DNA of 64,000 nt from Heterohyrax brucei (lineage: Eukaryota > Chordata > Mammalia > Hyracoidea > Procaviidae): contig CM053146.1 in the NCBI GenBank assembly GCA_028571685.1, forward strand, positions 67,179,431 to 67,243,430, read 5' to 3'. The first letter of the stretch is position 1; each line of letters starts with the position of its first letter. Both the position numbers and the translations under genes were made by a program. The notes beneath the pieces are model-generated. The model searched no databases. It was not told the origin of the DNA and saw nothing but the letters and a program-made list of their open reading frames with translations. Below, in pieces: positions 1-11,472 of the stretch.

Positions 1-880
1 AATAGTACACAGTGTAGTAGTTGATTATACCTGTTTTATCCTCACTGCCTGTAATGGACTATAAGTGTTTTCCTGAACAATATCAGTATCTTTTCATCTT
101 TCTGCCTCCAGAGAGTCTAAGGAATTATTAGACCAGTTAAATTTTGGTAAGTCTCTCCTATTCCTTAGATGCACTTTCAACTAATATTTTCTTTCTGTTT
201 AATTATAATTTTGAAGTCCTTCAATAGAATTTTCTTTCATGATTACTTGTCAAACAGGTATGAAAAGAGAGTAATTTACACGAGCATGCAGTATTGAGAG
301 AAAGTGCTAAGCAAAAATTGGTAGAGTCTTCCTTAAAGGCTCAGTGAATGGCCACAATCATGTGGCAATATATCACTTACATAGAATCTCACCTTGATCA
401 GATGTGATGCCTGTTCTCAGAAAGTTCCCAATCTTTGAAGAGCTGACCCTGTTTAATTTCTTTTTCTAAACTGACATAGATTTAAAGATATGTTCTTGAA
501 TATTTAGAAATGGAATATAGTTAGAATTTAATTTACACCAAAATACCTCCAGCTGGACATTGTGTTAATATGTGTATGCTAAATTGATTTACAACTATAG
601 ACAGCTAATATTATAACCAGAAGTTTATACTCTTGGAGGGGTCAGCTAACATTAAAGCAGAGAGACGTATTCCTGAAGCAACTACTTCCCCACGTGTTAG
701 TCATATATCATCCAGATATATCCAGATATATCATTCAGATGTTGCTGAATGTCAGAAATAGATCATCAGCTTGGAAATTATTGGCATGTTAATCAGTATA
801 ATAGATTGTATTGGCAAAATTGAAAGCAATAACAATATATAGGGATAAAGAAATACACAGTGCTAAGGAGGCACTGCTAA
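1..880. other. Intronic, AT-rich, no recognised feature
   Basis: I see no exon, no splice-flanked SLC4A10-like peptide and no repeat I can name. A small direct repeat of ATCCAGATAT lies at about 711-731. Confidence 0.5.
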
Positions 881-1032
881 GGGTGATGGAAAAATTCAGG
901 AATGGTTGATGTTTATGGTTATGGTTAAACAATGTGATGCATGCAATTATGTCATGGAACTGTACATGTGAATATTGTAGAAATGGCAAGCTCTGTTGCT
1001 TATATGCTTGCCATAATAAAAAAATAGATAAA
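880..1032 (+). repeat. L1 3'-end fragment
   Basis: GGTGATGG..., ATGGAACTGTACATGTGAA and a short A-rich tail resemble the 3' untranslated end of old mammalian LINE-1 elements. Divergent and partial. Confidence 0.45.
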
Positions 1033-1272
1033 AGATACACAGATAGCTTTAACTGTATAAAGAGGATATAAGAATTTAGCAAGTAATAACTTCAACTCCT
1101 AGAGATAGCACTTGAAGCTTGATTCCTAATTAATCTCATGTCTACCATTTTTGGTGTCAATAGTACTAGAAGAATTCTGCTTATGGAATGTTGATAATCC
1201 TTGAGTGAATCTTTCATGTCAAGTAAATAAGATGTGTGTGTGCTTATACACATATAGTTCAAATGTGCCAGA

Positions 1273-1345
1273 TCCTTCTTGGGAACTTTATAGGGCAGTT
1301 CCACTCTGTTCTATGGGGTCACTATGAGTCAGAATCAACCTGGTA
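1273..1345 (+). repeat. AfroSINE 3' fragment
   Basis: TCTATGGGGTCACTATGAGTC matches the tail half of the SINE in sense orientation; the tRNA-related half is missing. Confidence 0.75.
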
Positions 1346-1597
1346 TAATTGAAGAAATAGTACTCACCTTTTCCTTTCTGAAACATATTAGACATAATTT
1401 TTGTGCAATCTGTGACATAATATACCTTCTTAATAGTTCTTAAAAATAACTTTAACAAACTGTTTCTCAATCACTGATACACATATCATCAGAGGAAAGC
1501 AGAAGAAACTTAAATAGACAACACAATTTTTATCAAGTATTCATTATAAAATGTACTTCCAAAAATTCTACTGGATTTCTGTTCTTAAAACTCATTA

Positions 1598-1662
1598 TGG
1601 AAAGCCTGGTAATGTAGTGGTTTGGTGGTGTAGTGGTTAAGTGCTACAGCTGTGTTGTGTGA
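1598..1662 (+). repeat. AfroSINE 5' fragment with internal duplication
   Basis: GTAGTGGTTAAGTGCTAC is the tRNA-related head of the SINE. The head is partly duplicated (GTAGTGGTTTGGTGGTGTAG) and the rest is lost. Confidence 0.65.
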
Positions 1663-2369
1663 ATCTAAACTATCCCCTGAGATAATTTTAGCAAAGTGTC
1701 AGAGTTGCATGGAAAATAAAGGCTATCACCCATAAGAACAGTGTTCTACTAATGAAGCCTCTATGGAGACTGAAAGGTCAACAATTACTCTAAAGCAAAG
1801 ATGAGAAGATAAGGGGACAAGGAAACCAGAGTCCTGGAAATGGTGCAAGCAGAACACAAAGACAGTGTTGACACACTGTGAAAAAATATAACTAATATCA
1901 TTGAACAATTTGTCTGAGAATTGTCAAATGGGAACCTAACTTGCTGAGTAAACTTCCATCAAAAAGACAACAAAACACTATTATTATTTTTTAAAATTGT
2001 AAATAAAAAATACAAGAAATAATAAAAGTACAGAGATGTTTAATAAAGCAAATAAAGATACACAAGCTATAAAAAGTTATGAACCATTGCTCTAGTAGTG
2101 ACTGTCTTACAATTTCAGTTTCTAAAACACTTCAGATCTCACTGAAGTTTTAACTCTATGGAAAATAGAACTTTTTCTTTCAAAGTGCTCAAGTCCTGTG
2201 GGGTAGATAAGAACAATTTGTTTTATTGAACAAGTTTGTGGCTTATAACTTACCAGTCATTGTAGAATAAAGCCATAGCAAGTGAAGAGTAGAACTCACT
2301 TTTCTAAGTATAAAAACGGTGTGATCTGATCTCTTTTACTGCCCAACTTTATCTCACTTGTTGGACACC
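1663..2369. other. Intronic, nothing recognised
   Basis: AT-rich sequence with A-rich runs near 1980-2040. No gene or nameable repeat seen. Confidence 0.45.
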
Positions 2370-2384
2370 TTGCTATGGATTCTT

Positions 2385-3969
2385 TTATATATACATATTT
2401 TTTATTGTACTTTAAATGAAAGTTTACAATCCAAGTCAATTCACCTTATAAAATCCAGCACCCACATCACTTTGCAACTCTAGCTGCTTCCCTACCCTGT
2501 AACAACACAATCCTCCTGTGTACCCTATACTTGCCATAGCCATTCAGTCAACTCTTGTACCCCTCCATCCTCTCATCTTCCCTCTGGACAGGAGCTGCTC
2601 CAACAGCCTCCTGTATATATTTAAGACAAGAATGCTCTGCCAGCTTCACTCTGTGTCTTGTAGTCCAACCCAATCTTTGCCTGAAGAGTTTGCTTCAGTA
2701 CAGGTTTTAGCTCTGGGCTAACAGAGAGTCTAGGGGCCATGTCTTCAGGGGACCCTCTGGTCTTTCGGACCATGAATCTAGTCTTTTAATAAGAGTTCTA
2801 GTTCTGAACACCCATTTTTCTATTGCTATGTCAAAGAATCTGCATTGTATTCCCTGTCAGAGCAGTCGGTGGTGGTGGCTGGGCACCATCTAATTCTTCT
2901 GGTCTCATGCTGCTGTAGTCACCAGATCATATGAACCCTTCTGTCCCCTAAGCTCGTATTTCCTCAGGTCTTTGATGTCCTTCTTTGTCCTCTGCTATAG
3001 GTGGATTGGGACAAATGGATGCTATGTAGATAGCTGCTTGCTAGATTTTAAGATTCTACACACGACTCACCAAAGTGGGATGCAGAACATTTTCTTTAAA
3101 AACACTGTTATGCCAATTGACCTAGATGTCTCCTGAAACTGTGGTCTGCAGTACCCTACCCCTGCTACTCTGTCTTTCAGAACGTTAAGTTGTGTTTAGG
3201 AAACCTCTTAGCATTTGACATAGTCAAGCTGTGCTACCCCTCTTTCTACTGCTTGCTGTCACTCCCTTCACCTAACCCAATTCCTATTTACTATCTAATT
3301 TGTGAATACACTTCTCTCTCTCCCTCCCCACCCCAATAAAGATATGTTTTCTTCTGTGTTTGAATCTTTTTTTAATTCCTTATAATAGTGGTCTCATACA
3401 ATATTTGTCACTCAGCATAGTGTCTTCTAGACGACTCTGCGTTATGAGATGTTTCTTAAGATCATCATTGTTCTTTTTCATTGCATAGTACTCTGCCGTG
3501 TGAATGTACCATAGTTTGTTTATCCATTCATCTGTTGATGGACAACTAGGCTGACAAACTAGGCTGACAAACTAGGTTGTTTGCTATTGTGGACAGGGCT
3601 GCAATGAACACTGAGGTGTATGTATCTGTTTGTGTGACAGCCCTCATTTTTCTAGGCTGTATTCCAAGAAGTGGGATTTCTGGATCATATGGAATTCCTA
3701 TCTGTAGGTTTTCACTAAAGCATTAAATTGAATTGCAAAGTGGTTGTACCATTTCACATTCCCACCAACAGTGTAGAAGAGTTCCAGTATCTCTGCAACC
3801 CCTCAAACACTTATTATTTTGTGTTTTTTGGATTAATGCCAGCCTTGCTGGGGTGAAGTGGATCTAACTGTAGTTTTTATTTGAATTTCTCTAATGGCTA
3901 ATGATTGTGAACATTTCCTCATGTATTTGCTAGCCATCTGAGTGTCTTCTTTAGTGAAGTGCCTGTTCA
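2385..3969 (-). mobile_element. 5'-truncated LINE-1 insertion with perfect target duplication
   Basis: The reverse complement reads as the last part of L1 ORF2 (about 3400-3969) followed by an L1 3' UTR, ending in an A-rich tail at about 2385-2405. The insertion is bracketed by a perfect 15-bp direct repeat, TTGCTATGGATTCTT, at 2370-2384 and 3970-3984. This marks the exact boundaries of a target-primed insertion. A 13-bp unit AAACTAGGCTGAC is locally duplicated at about 3544-3575. The coding part is broken. Confidence 0.88.
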
Positions 3970-4177
3970 TTGCTATGGATTCTTGATGTGATCAATGGAA
4001 AACCAGTACTGGCACTTTATAAATGATTTGGTGATTTTGCTTACAGTTTCTGCCTTACCTACTGTGAGTTTTTGAACAAATTTTTCTCATTTATATAAAA
4101 TGTTGATAGTTTATTCATTCATCTCTACTGAATACTTTAAGTGACAGGGCTGCATACATTTTGTGATATTGGGTTTG

Positions 4178-4375
4178 TGGTTATGTGCCATTGAGTGGAT
4201 TCAAACTCATGCTAACCCTATAGGACACAGTAGAACCACCTTATAAGGTTTTCTAGGCTATTACCTTTATGGAAGCAGACTGTGACATCTTTCTCCTGTA
4301 GAGTGGCTGGTGAGTTTGAACTGCTGACCTTTCTGTTGGCACTAAGCATTTAACCACTGCACAGCTAGGTCTCCC
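4178..4375 (-). repeat. AfroSINE, long variant
   Basis: Antisense copy with the extra middle segment (AGAAGCAGACTG...CATCTTTCTCC type) and the head reading TTTAACCACTGCACAG. Confidence 0.85.
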
Positions 4376-4413
4376 TCTGTTTGTAGTGTTAAAATAAAAC
4401 AACAACAACAACG

Positions 4414-4561
4414 AAAAACCCAATGCAGTCAACTCTGAACTTATAGTAACTGCATAAAACAGAGTAGAATTGCCCCATAAAGTTTCCAGTCCCATGGTGC
4501 ATTTAAACTGACAACTTTTGGTTAGCAGCCAAACTCTTAACCAGTGCATTACCAGGGCTCT
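4414..4561 (-). repeat. AfroSINE
   Basis: Antisense copy: AACAGAGTAGAATTGCCCC then GGTTAGCAGCC and CCAGGGCTC. It is preceded by an ACA-rich stretch that may be part of its tail. Confidence 0.88.
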
Positions 4562-5117
4562 CTTGTAGTATTAATCATGTTAAATGAATGCTTAGTGATA
4601 TTAATGATTTGCCCTAGAAGAAGAAACTTACCCACTTAACTATGAAAATTAATGTGAATTGCTTTGTGCACTTTTCTTACTAGATATTTGTAGAACTAAC
4701 CAAATGCAATTAGATTAACATTATTTTTCTATTTATAAATGAACTTCTTGAAGATGTAAAGTTTCAGCTAATGTACATTACATTATTTAACAAACTAGAA
4801 AACATCAAGTGAGAAAGTACAATACAACTCTGGAAAGAAAGATACTTACTTTGTAAAAACAGTTGATGGGCATAACTTAGTTACAGTAAAAACAATATAT
4901 ATCACCAAACACTATTTATAATTATTTTCTGTGCCAGATTGTTCAATTATTGTGTGAAAGGTCATAAAATATGTTTGTTGAATGGATGTTCATTGTCTGT
5001 CTCAATGAGCTTTGTGCCCAGGACAGTTCGGCTGCTTCCACTCATGGCAGTGTCACCCATTCCTTCTTTTCTTCATAGGCCCTTACGGTTTATGAGAACT
5101 TGCTCTCAAGGTGGTTA
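4562..5117. other. Intronic, nothing recognised
   Basis: AT-rich sequence between two SINEs. No coding or repeat signal that I can name. Confidence 0.45.
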
Positions 5118-5327
5118 GTTGTCATTGTTGTTAGCTGCTGTCATGTAGACTCTGACTCATGGCAACTCCATGTGTGCAGAGTAGAACTGTTCCATAGGAT
5201 TTTCAAGGCTGTGATTTTCAGAAGCAGGTTACAAGGCCTGTCTTTGCAGGCACCTTGGGGTGGGTTGAAATTGCCAGCCTTTCACAAGTAATCCGGTGCT
5301 CAACCATTTGTGTCACCCAGGATCGTT
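5118..5327 (-). repeat. AfroSINE, long variant
   Basis: Antisense copy beginning with GTTGTTAGCTGCTGTCATGT and including the middle segment TTCAGAAGCAGG. Confidence 0.85.
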
Positions 5328-5345
5328 AATAAAAAACAAACAAAC

Positions 5346-5396
5346 AAAAAACCTTTTGCTGCTGAGTCAATTCTGACTCATAGGATGGCTAGAAGG
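5346..5396 (-). repeat. AfroSINE tail fragment
   Basis: Only the tail half (GAGTCAATTCTGACTCATAG) remains, next to an A-rich run. Confidence 0.7.
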
Positions 5397-5739
5397 AATC
5401 TAATCTTATTTTTTCTGGGTTTTTTTTTTTTTGCCTTTGAGTATCTAAAATAATGAAACACCCATGATAAAATTTTCACTTTACTTATTAAAGCAAATTT
5501 TTAGGAGATAAGAGGGATGGTTAGATCTACTCTGAAATCACATCACTTGAAGTTCGGTCCTATGCATGTTTGGAGTTGTAAGAGGAGATGTGCACAAGCA
5601 TTTTTCTGTCTCATTTGATGACAGTGGTGTCTTTTCATCTGTTCGGACTAAAAACTATGGATTTATTTGTTACTTCTCTCTTACGTTTTCAGATTTCCCA
5701 GAAAATTGTAATGGCTATATCTTCTAAACCTGTGTAGAA

Positions 5740-5843
5740 TTCAAATACTTCTCACTACTCTCTTTGCTTCCACAGTCTTTTATCTTGATTATTACATTTG
5801 CCTTCTAACTGGTGTCCCTGGTTTTATACTTGCCTTTCCACAG
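5740..5843 (+). repeat. LINE-2 fragment (left part)
   Basis: CCTTCTAACTGGTGTCCCTG matches the 3' region of L2. The match resumes at about 6535, so the RTE insertion between is younger than the L2. Confidence 0.6.
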
Positions 5844-6525
5844 ATGGCATGCATGTTCTTCCTTTTTGTTTTGCTAACTTCAGGTCATTGCACATGTCAT
5901 TATAATACTTTGCCTTCTTGAGCTGACCTTTGAAATCTTCTCCTCGGATCCACAATCAATACCCATGGAAGCAGCAGTCAGGAAATGGACTAACATACTA
6001 CATTGGCAAATCTGATGCAAAGGGCTTCCTTAATTTAAGTTTTAAAAAAAAAAGAAGATTTTATGTTAACGACTAAGGTGTGCCTGACCCAAGTCATGGT
6101 GTTTTCAATCATCTCACATTCATTTGAAAGCTGAACAATGAATAAGGAAGATCAAAGAATTGATATCTTTGCATTGTGTTTTTGGTGGAGAATATTGAAT
6201 ATACCATGGGCTGTCAAAAGAATGAACAAATCAGTCTTGGAAATACAGCCAGAATGCTCCTTAGATGTGAGGATGGTAAGACTATATCACTCATACTTTG
6301 GACATGTCATCAGGAGGTATCAGTCTCTGCAGAAGGACATGACATTTGGTAAAGTAGAGAGTTAATGAAAAAGAGGAAGACTCTTCAGCAAGATGGGTTG
6401 ACAGGTGGATGCAATGATGGGCTCATGCATAACAACTGTGAAGATGACACAGGACCGTGTTTTATTCTATTACACATAGGGTTGCTATGAGTCAGAACTG
6501 ACTCAGCTGTATCTGACAACAACAA
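5844..6525 (+). mobile_element. RTE/BovB-type LINE, 3' end with inverted 5' segment
   Basis: From about 5953 to 6525 the sequence is the sense 3' end of the RTE element (GCTGAACAATGAATAAGGAAG... to GCTATGAGTCAGAACTGACTC and CAACAACAAC). From 5844 to about 5952 it is an upstream piece of the same element in antisense, recognisable by CACATGTCATTATAATACTT, which pairs with the sense copy at about 18970-18990. The near-identical 9-mers TTTCCACAG (5835-5843) and CTTCCACAG (6526-6534) look like the target duplication. The coding frame is broken. Confidence 0.82.
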
Positions 6526-6534
6526 CTTCCACAG

Positions 6535-6665
6535 GTGGTTCTCTAGGAAACAACCAGAGGTATTCTTTTAAAACCCAGATCAGATCATGTGATTCTGCTG
6601 ATAGCTTCTGATGACATTCACTGATAGTATCAAAACAAATACAATATGGTTCTGCTCTTGAGGAG
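6535..6665 (+). repeat. LINE-2 fragment (right part)
   Basis: TTTTAAAACCCAGATCAGAT continues the L2 interrupted at 5843. Confidence 0.65.
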
Positions 6666-6797
6666 CTCATTGATTAACAAGGTGTACATATTGGCTACTA
6701 GAGTAATACTTGTTAAATCAGTAAATGAGAGGAAGACTAGAGGTAGCACATAGTCAAATAATTGCTATATAGTAAAATAAGTATTATACGATATTAT

Positions 6798-6953
6798 GGA
6801 GTTCTGGTGGATTAGTGGTTAAGAGTTCAGCTGAGAACCAAAAGGTTGGTAGTTCAAATCCACCAGCTACTCCTTGGAAACCCACAGCTGTACTCTGTCC
6901 TATAGGGTAACTATAAGTCAAGATTAATTCTGCTTGACAGCAACAGTTGTTTC
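6798..6953 (+). repeat. AfroSINE
   Basis: Sense copy: GGTTAAGAGTTCAGC, CAAATCCACCAGCTACTCC, then TCCTATAGGGTAACTATAAG. A T-run follows at 6957-6972. Confidence 0.9.
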
Positions 6954-6974
6954 TTTCCTTTTTTTTTTTTTGGT

Positions 6975-7450
6975 TTAGTTGTGTATATAATGGCCCAGGA
7001 TAAGAAGTGAAAACTACCCTGAGGCACTAAGTCTTGTTTGGAGGAGAAATAAACCTAACTTTATACTTCTAGCTCCATTTTATTTGTCATTTGACTTTAC
7101 TTGGGAATAATGACAAGCCTGTGGGAGGTTTTATGTTGCAAAAGATTAAGAGATTGTCACAGGACACAAAGCAAGGAGCAATCAAGTAGACAAGAAATGT
7201 TTAAGTCTTATTGTGTGAGACAATGGTAATGGAAAGAGAGCAGGCAAAGTAGAAAAAAAGCAGCAAAAGTTGGCAAGGCTTTATTCATAACTTCAAATAA
7301 TTATGGGGTGCCTTCTGACTCAACGGCACTTGGCTCTTGGCTCTAATATCTAGGAGATATAACAAAAATGTTGCATATATGACTTCATTTAAAACCTAAG
7401 TAACCCTATTTGCTGTGCATTGGTTATGTGATATTGGATAAATTATTTAA
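6975..7450. other. Intronic, nothing recognised
   Basis: No coding signal and no repeat family that I can name. Confidence 0.45.
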
Positions 7451-7451
7451 A

Positions 7452-7606
7452 TTGGTGGAGCCCTGCTTTATAGATGATCAATCTGAGGCTCCAACAAGTT
7501 AAGTAATTTGCCCAATATCACATAGACAATGCATGACAAACAGTGTTAAAACCCAGGTTCCTTTGTTCTAAAGTCTATGAACTTTCTTCTACTATGTGGT
7601 AAAGTA
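7452..7606 (+). repeat. MIR SINE
   Basis: TAGATGATCAATCTGAGGCTCC then TTAAGTAATTTGCCCAATAT and ACCCAGGTTC follow the MIR core and 3' half. Confidence 0.75.
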
Positions 7607-9180
7607 AACATAATGGTAAAGGGTTGTTATTTATTATTATTATTATTATAAGTCCTTAAAGAGTTATGTTGAGGTATCCTTGAAAGCATTTAGCACAGTA
7701 TTCTGTAAAAATTGATTTTAAATTGTTAAACTGATGAATGAATGAGCAAAACTGCTTGATATGTGGCAGGTACATGTGTATAACAATTATATCATAGACA
7801 GTGTCCCTGCCCTAATGGAGCTTAGTATCTATTTCAAGAGTTAGACATTAAGTATTACATAAATAAGTATTTAATGAGGGTTGACATAAATGCTATCATG
7901 TTCCATAATATCAGAGTCCTGTGAAACTGTGAAATACTTCCAAAGTTATGTATCTAGAAGCCAAGGTGAGGATACTTCTATGGTGATGAAATTCACATAA
8001 GAAAAAGGCTATGGAAGAATTTAGTGAAGAGAGTGTGTTTTTTAGTGTCAGCGGCTGTGTTTTATGTTGCATAATTTTTAAAAGCTATTTTTTCTCACAA
8101 TATAGTTTAGCTGTAAGTTTAAATTATTTCCTAGAGGGAAATGCATAAGTACTTAGAACATTTCTTCTAAGAATGAAATGCAAATATGTAAATAGATGCA
8201 TTTGTAAAAGCTTATCATTGTATTAGACATCTTAATAGAAACAAATTGAATGTTTAATAACAAAAGAATTAGAAAGAGAACTATGTTCCATCCAGTAAAA
8301 CAAATGGTTGTAAAAAGTGTGTAGCAACATAGAAAATGTTTACTTTATACTACTGTATCAAAAACATTAAAAATATTGTGTGCTTATAAATATTTTAGGA
8401 ATATATACAAGAAATATTACTAGAAGAAGTATACTAAAAATTACAGTAGTTGTGACAGACACTTTTTCTTTCTATTTTATAAGTGTTCTGTAGTGTGCTT
8501 ATATTATTTCTGTAATTCAAAATACTTTATGAAGTAGAAAAGTAATAGGCATAAAAGACATGTTTGACTTCTACAGCAGGATCATGATTCTCTGATTTTT
8601 ATGTCTTTATTGATGTCTAACTTGCTACACAGCACTCTAGGGGCTAATTTAGCCAATAAAGAGATTTGAAGAAATGAATCAGAAAACAGTGCTGTTCAGT
8701 GCACAGAGGAAGGTACTATTAATAACCACCCAGGCAAAAAGACAGCATCTGCAACCCAGGGACTAAAATTAGTGGTCATGTTGAAGGGAGTTCTACCAAA
8801 TTATGTTTTCCAGAAGACAGCCAGAGGCACTTCCTGTGTAAGAAAGACTGATCACCTCCATTAGGCCTGGAAACAAAAGCAAAGACTTCTGGATGAGGGC
8901 ATTTAATTATAATGTTTATCTAATCATTCTGTAGCCATTTATATAAACAAGATGACTTAAAGCGCACACTTTGGGCAGCAAAGGGTAGTTGAGGATGTGT
9001 TTGTGAAAGCATGTATTTTAAGCCAAATAACCAAGGATCACAAATCCAAATTATTGGCCTTTTATTTTGCTATTTTAAAGAAATATGCAGAAGTGAACAT
9101 ACTGCCCGGTCTTCCACTTCCCAGTCCTTCAGCTTGTGGTAGTATCAAAAGTAATAACTATAACAATCATGATGGTATTT
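7607..9180. other. Intronic, long stretch without a recognised feature
   Basis: About 1.6 kb of AT-rich sequence with a short (ATT)n run at 7630-7650. An open frame at 8997-9182 has no family resemblance and no splice context that would make it an exon. Confidence 0.5.
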
Positions 9181-9181
9181 A

Positions 9182-9440
9182 ATGACTTAGTAGTATTTAC
9201 ATGCTGAGTACTGCTCTTGGTGCTTTCACTTGTAGTGGCACGTTTTACTGTCGTAATAAGCCTACCAAATTGATTATTATCATGGTCATTATTTTATAGA
9301 TAAGGACACTGAAATATAGAATACTTAAAGCAACTTGCCCAAGGTTGCTGAGCCAAGTGATTGGGTTTAGATTTGAATGAGCACAGGAAATCTGGTGTAA
9401 GAGTCCAGAATTCAGTACTAGAAGCACTCACCTATATTAC
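9182..9440 (+). repeat. MIR SINE, nearly full length
   Basis: ACATGCTGAGTACTGCTCTTGGTGCTTTC, TTTTATAGATAAGGACACTG and CAACTTGCCCAAGGTTGC follow the MIR consensus in order. Confidence 0.8.
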
Positions 9441-9449
9441 GTACTGAAG

Positions 9450-9590
9450 TTTTTTTGTTTTTTTCTTTTCCCAACTCATAATCCATCCCATCACAGGATT
9501 CTTACTGGTTTCTTCCCTCCCTCTCCTCGCTTCCTTTTTTCTCTTCTCTACTCCTCTCCTCTTTCCTTCTCTCTTTTATTGTTCTGTAGT
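9450..9590. repeat. Pyrimidine-rich low-complexity tract
   Basis: Dominated by T and C (TCCCTCCCTCTCC, TCTCTTCTCTACTCC). No splice-linked exon follows. Confidence 0.7.
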
Positions 9591-9870
9591 TTTGGATTAG
9601 AATTATTTGGACTAAATTCCTCAGTACGGAGGCAAAACAGCAAAGTCGGATTGTGTTCTTTTTTTTTCTGATTTATTTATCTATTTATAACATCTGTTTT
9701 GTAAGTTTGAGAATGTAAAATCTCAATAGCCAGAATAATTTCTTTGAGCCAGTAGAGGTTGGTCCAGGGATTTCTTCCAAATTTCTGGTACAATCATGTG
9801 GCCTTTGAGATTTATCTGCTGAGATTCCAAATAGCAGAAATACAAAATAAGGAAAGAATGATAATTTGCT

Positions 9871-10034
9871 CGGTAACCCTAGCGTGTAATGGTTAAATGC
9901 TATGTCTGCTAACCAAAAAGGTTGGCAGTTAGAGTTTACCAGGTAGTCCTTGGAAACCCTGTGGGACAGTTGTACTCTGTCCTATGGGGTTGCTATGAAT
10001 TGGAACTGACTCAATGGCAGTGGGTTTGGGTTGA
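9871..10034 (+). repeat. AfroSINE
   Basis: Sense copy from GTAATGGTTAAATGCTAT to CAATGGCAGTGGGTTTGGG, with most segments present. Confidence 0.92.
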
Positions 10035-10640
10035 TTTTATGCATAGTATCTGTGATGTAAAAAATAATGATTTTAGATTAAAAAAATATTCTCTTCACTT
10101 TGCATTTATTGATAAGTAATATTATTAGCTAGAGATAAGCCTGACAAGGAGACATATATAATCAAAGCATATTGAAAGATCAGTTTCTCCAACACGTGAC
10201 TGTCCTATAAGCTTGCTATATCTATGCACAAAATCCTCTTAGCACTTTTAGAGCTGCAGTTAAAATATAAGCAGATTACCAGGAATGACATAACATATTT
10301 ATTCTAGCATACTCACTAATAGTATAATCTCTTTGGAAAGCAAATATGACTGCCCAGCAAGGACAGTATGTGAAAGAATTGAAATCATAGCAGTGGCCAG
10401 GTTTAGATGGGGGTGTGGGAGGTAAGAATCTGGACAGTTGGGTGGAGGACATGTGTGATGGTGTAGTTGTCTGGATAGGAGGGCAGGGCTGCAGGGTGCT
10501 TCGGGAGATACCTTAATGGAGAGAGACACTGAAAGGGGGAGCTGGAAAGGACTACATAGTGAAATGTGAGTTGTTTAATTTGATCTGCAGCCATCTCTGC
10601 TCATTGCCATCCTCCTGGTTCTGATGATGTAAATAGCATC
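10035..10640. other. Intronic, nothing recognised
   Basis: Contains a G-rich patch at about 10400-10520. No gene or nameable repeat. Confidence 0.45.
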
Positions 10641-10645
10641 AAGTG

Positions 10646-11001
10646 ACATATGCTGTTGTGTTAGGTGCCTGTACATCAGTTTCTATACATTTTGATTACA
10701 TGTGACAGAGTAGAACTGTCCCAAAGCTGGAAACCATGGTGGCATAGTGATTAAGTGCTACATCTGCTAACCAGAAGGTCAGCAGTTCAAATCCACCAGG
10801 TGCTCCTTGGAAACACTTTGGGGCAGTTCTACTCTGACCAATAGGGTCATTATGAGTCAGAATTGATTCCAAGGCAGTGAGTTTTAGTCTTTACAGGAGT
10901 AAATCATCATTTCTTTTTCCTGTGGAACTTCTGCATGAACTCAAACCACCAATATTTTGGCTTGCAGCCAAGAGCTTAACCTTTGTGCCCCTAGGGCTCC
11001 T
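10646..11001 (-). repeat. AfroSINE long variant, interrupted by a younger AfroSINE
   Basis: An antisense long copy runs 10646-10727 and resumes at 10890-11001 (CTTTACAGGAGTAAATCATC ... CTAGGGCTCC). The sense copy at 10728-10889 sits inside it. Confidence 0.8.
10728..10889 (+). repeat. AfroSINE nested in an older AfroSINE
   Basis: Complete sense copy (TTAAGTGCTACATCTGCTAA ... TCATTATGAGTCAGAATTG), inserted in the antisense copy around it. Confidence 0.9.
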
Positions 11002-11016
11002 TAGAGTGATATTTTT

Positions 11017-11232
11017 CTTCTTGTTGTTGATATATGCTGTTGAGTTGATTTTTGACACATAACAACACCATATGACAGAGCAGAACTGTCACATAGAATT
11101 TTCCAGTCTGTAATCTTTACAGGAGCAAATCACCAAGTCTTTCTCCTGAAGAGCTGCTTGATGGTTTCAAGCCACCAATATTTCAGTTAGCAGCCAAGAG
11201 CTTCACGTTTGCACTATCAGAACTGCTTAGAA
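11017..11232 (-). repeat. AfroSINE long variant, tandem copy 2
   Basis: Antisense. It starts TTCTTGTTGTTG, carries ACAGAGCAGAACTGTCACAT and ends near GAACTGCTTAGAATGAC. It shares its linker with the next copy. Confidence 0.85.
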
Positions 11233-11235
11233 TGA

Positions 11236-11455
11236 CATTTTTTTTCTTGTTGTTGTTAGGTGCCGTTGAGTTGAATTTTTGACTCCAAGTGACCGCATGT
11301 GACAGAGTAGAATTGTCCCATAGGATTCTCTTAGCTGTAAACTTTACAGGCGGAGGTTGTCTGATCTTTCTCTTGTAGAGGTACTGGGTAGGTTCAAACC
11401 GCCAACCTTTCGGTTAGCAACTGAACATTTAATCTTTGCACCACCAGGACTTCTT
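11236..11455 (-). repeat. AfroSINE long variant, tandem copy 3
   Basis: Antisense: GTTGTTGTTAGGTGCCGTTG, GACAGAGTAGAATTGTCCC, then TTCGGTTAGCAACTGAAC and CACCACCAGGACTTC. Confidence 0.88.
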
Positions 11456-11472
11456 GAGTAATAACACAAGGC

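Noticed and set aside
10646..11455. Regularly spaced repeats that could suggest an array such as CRISPR
   Set aside because: The unit is a 220-bp SINE with linker in a mammalian intron; there are no short repeats with unique spacers.
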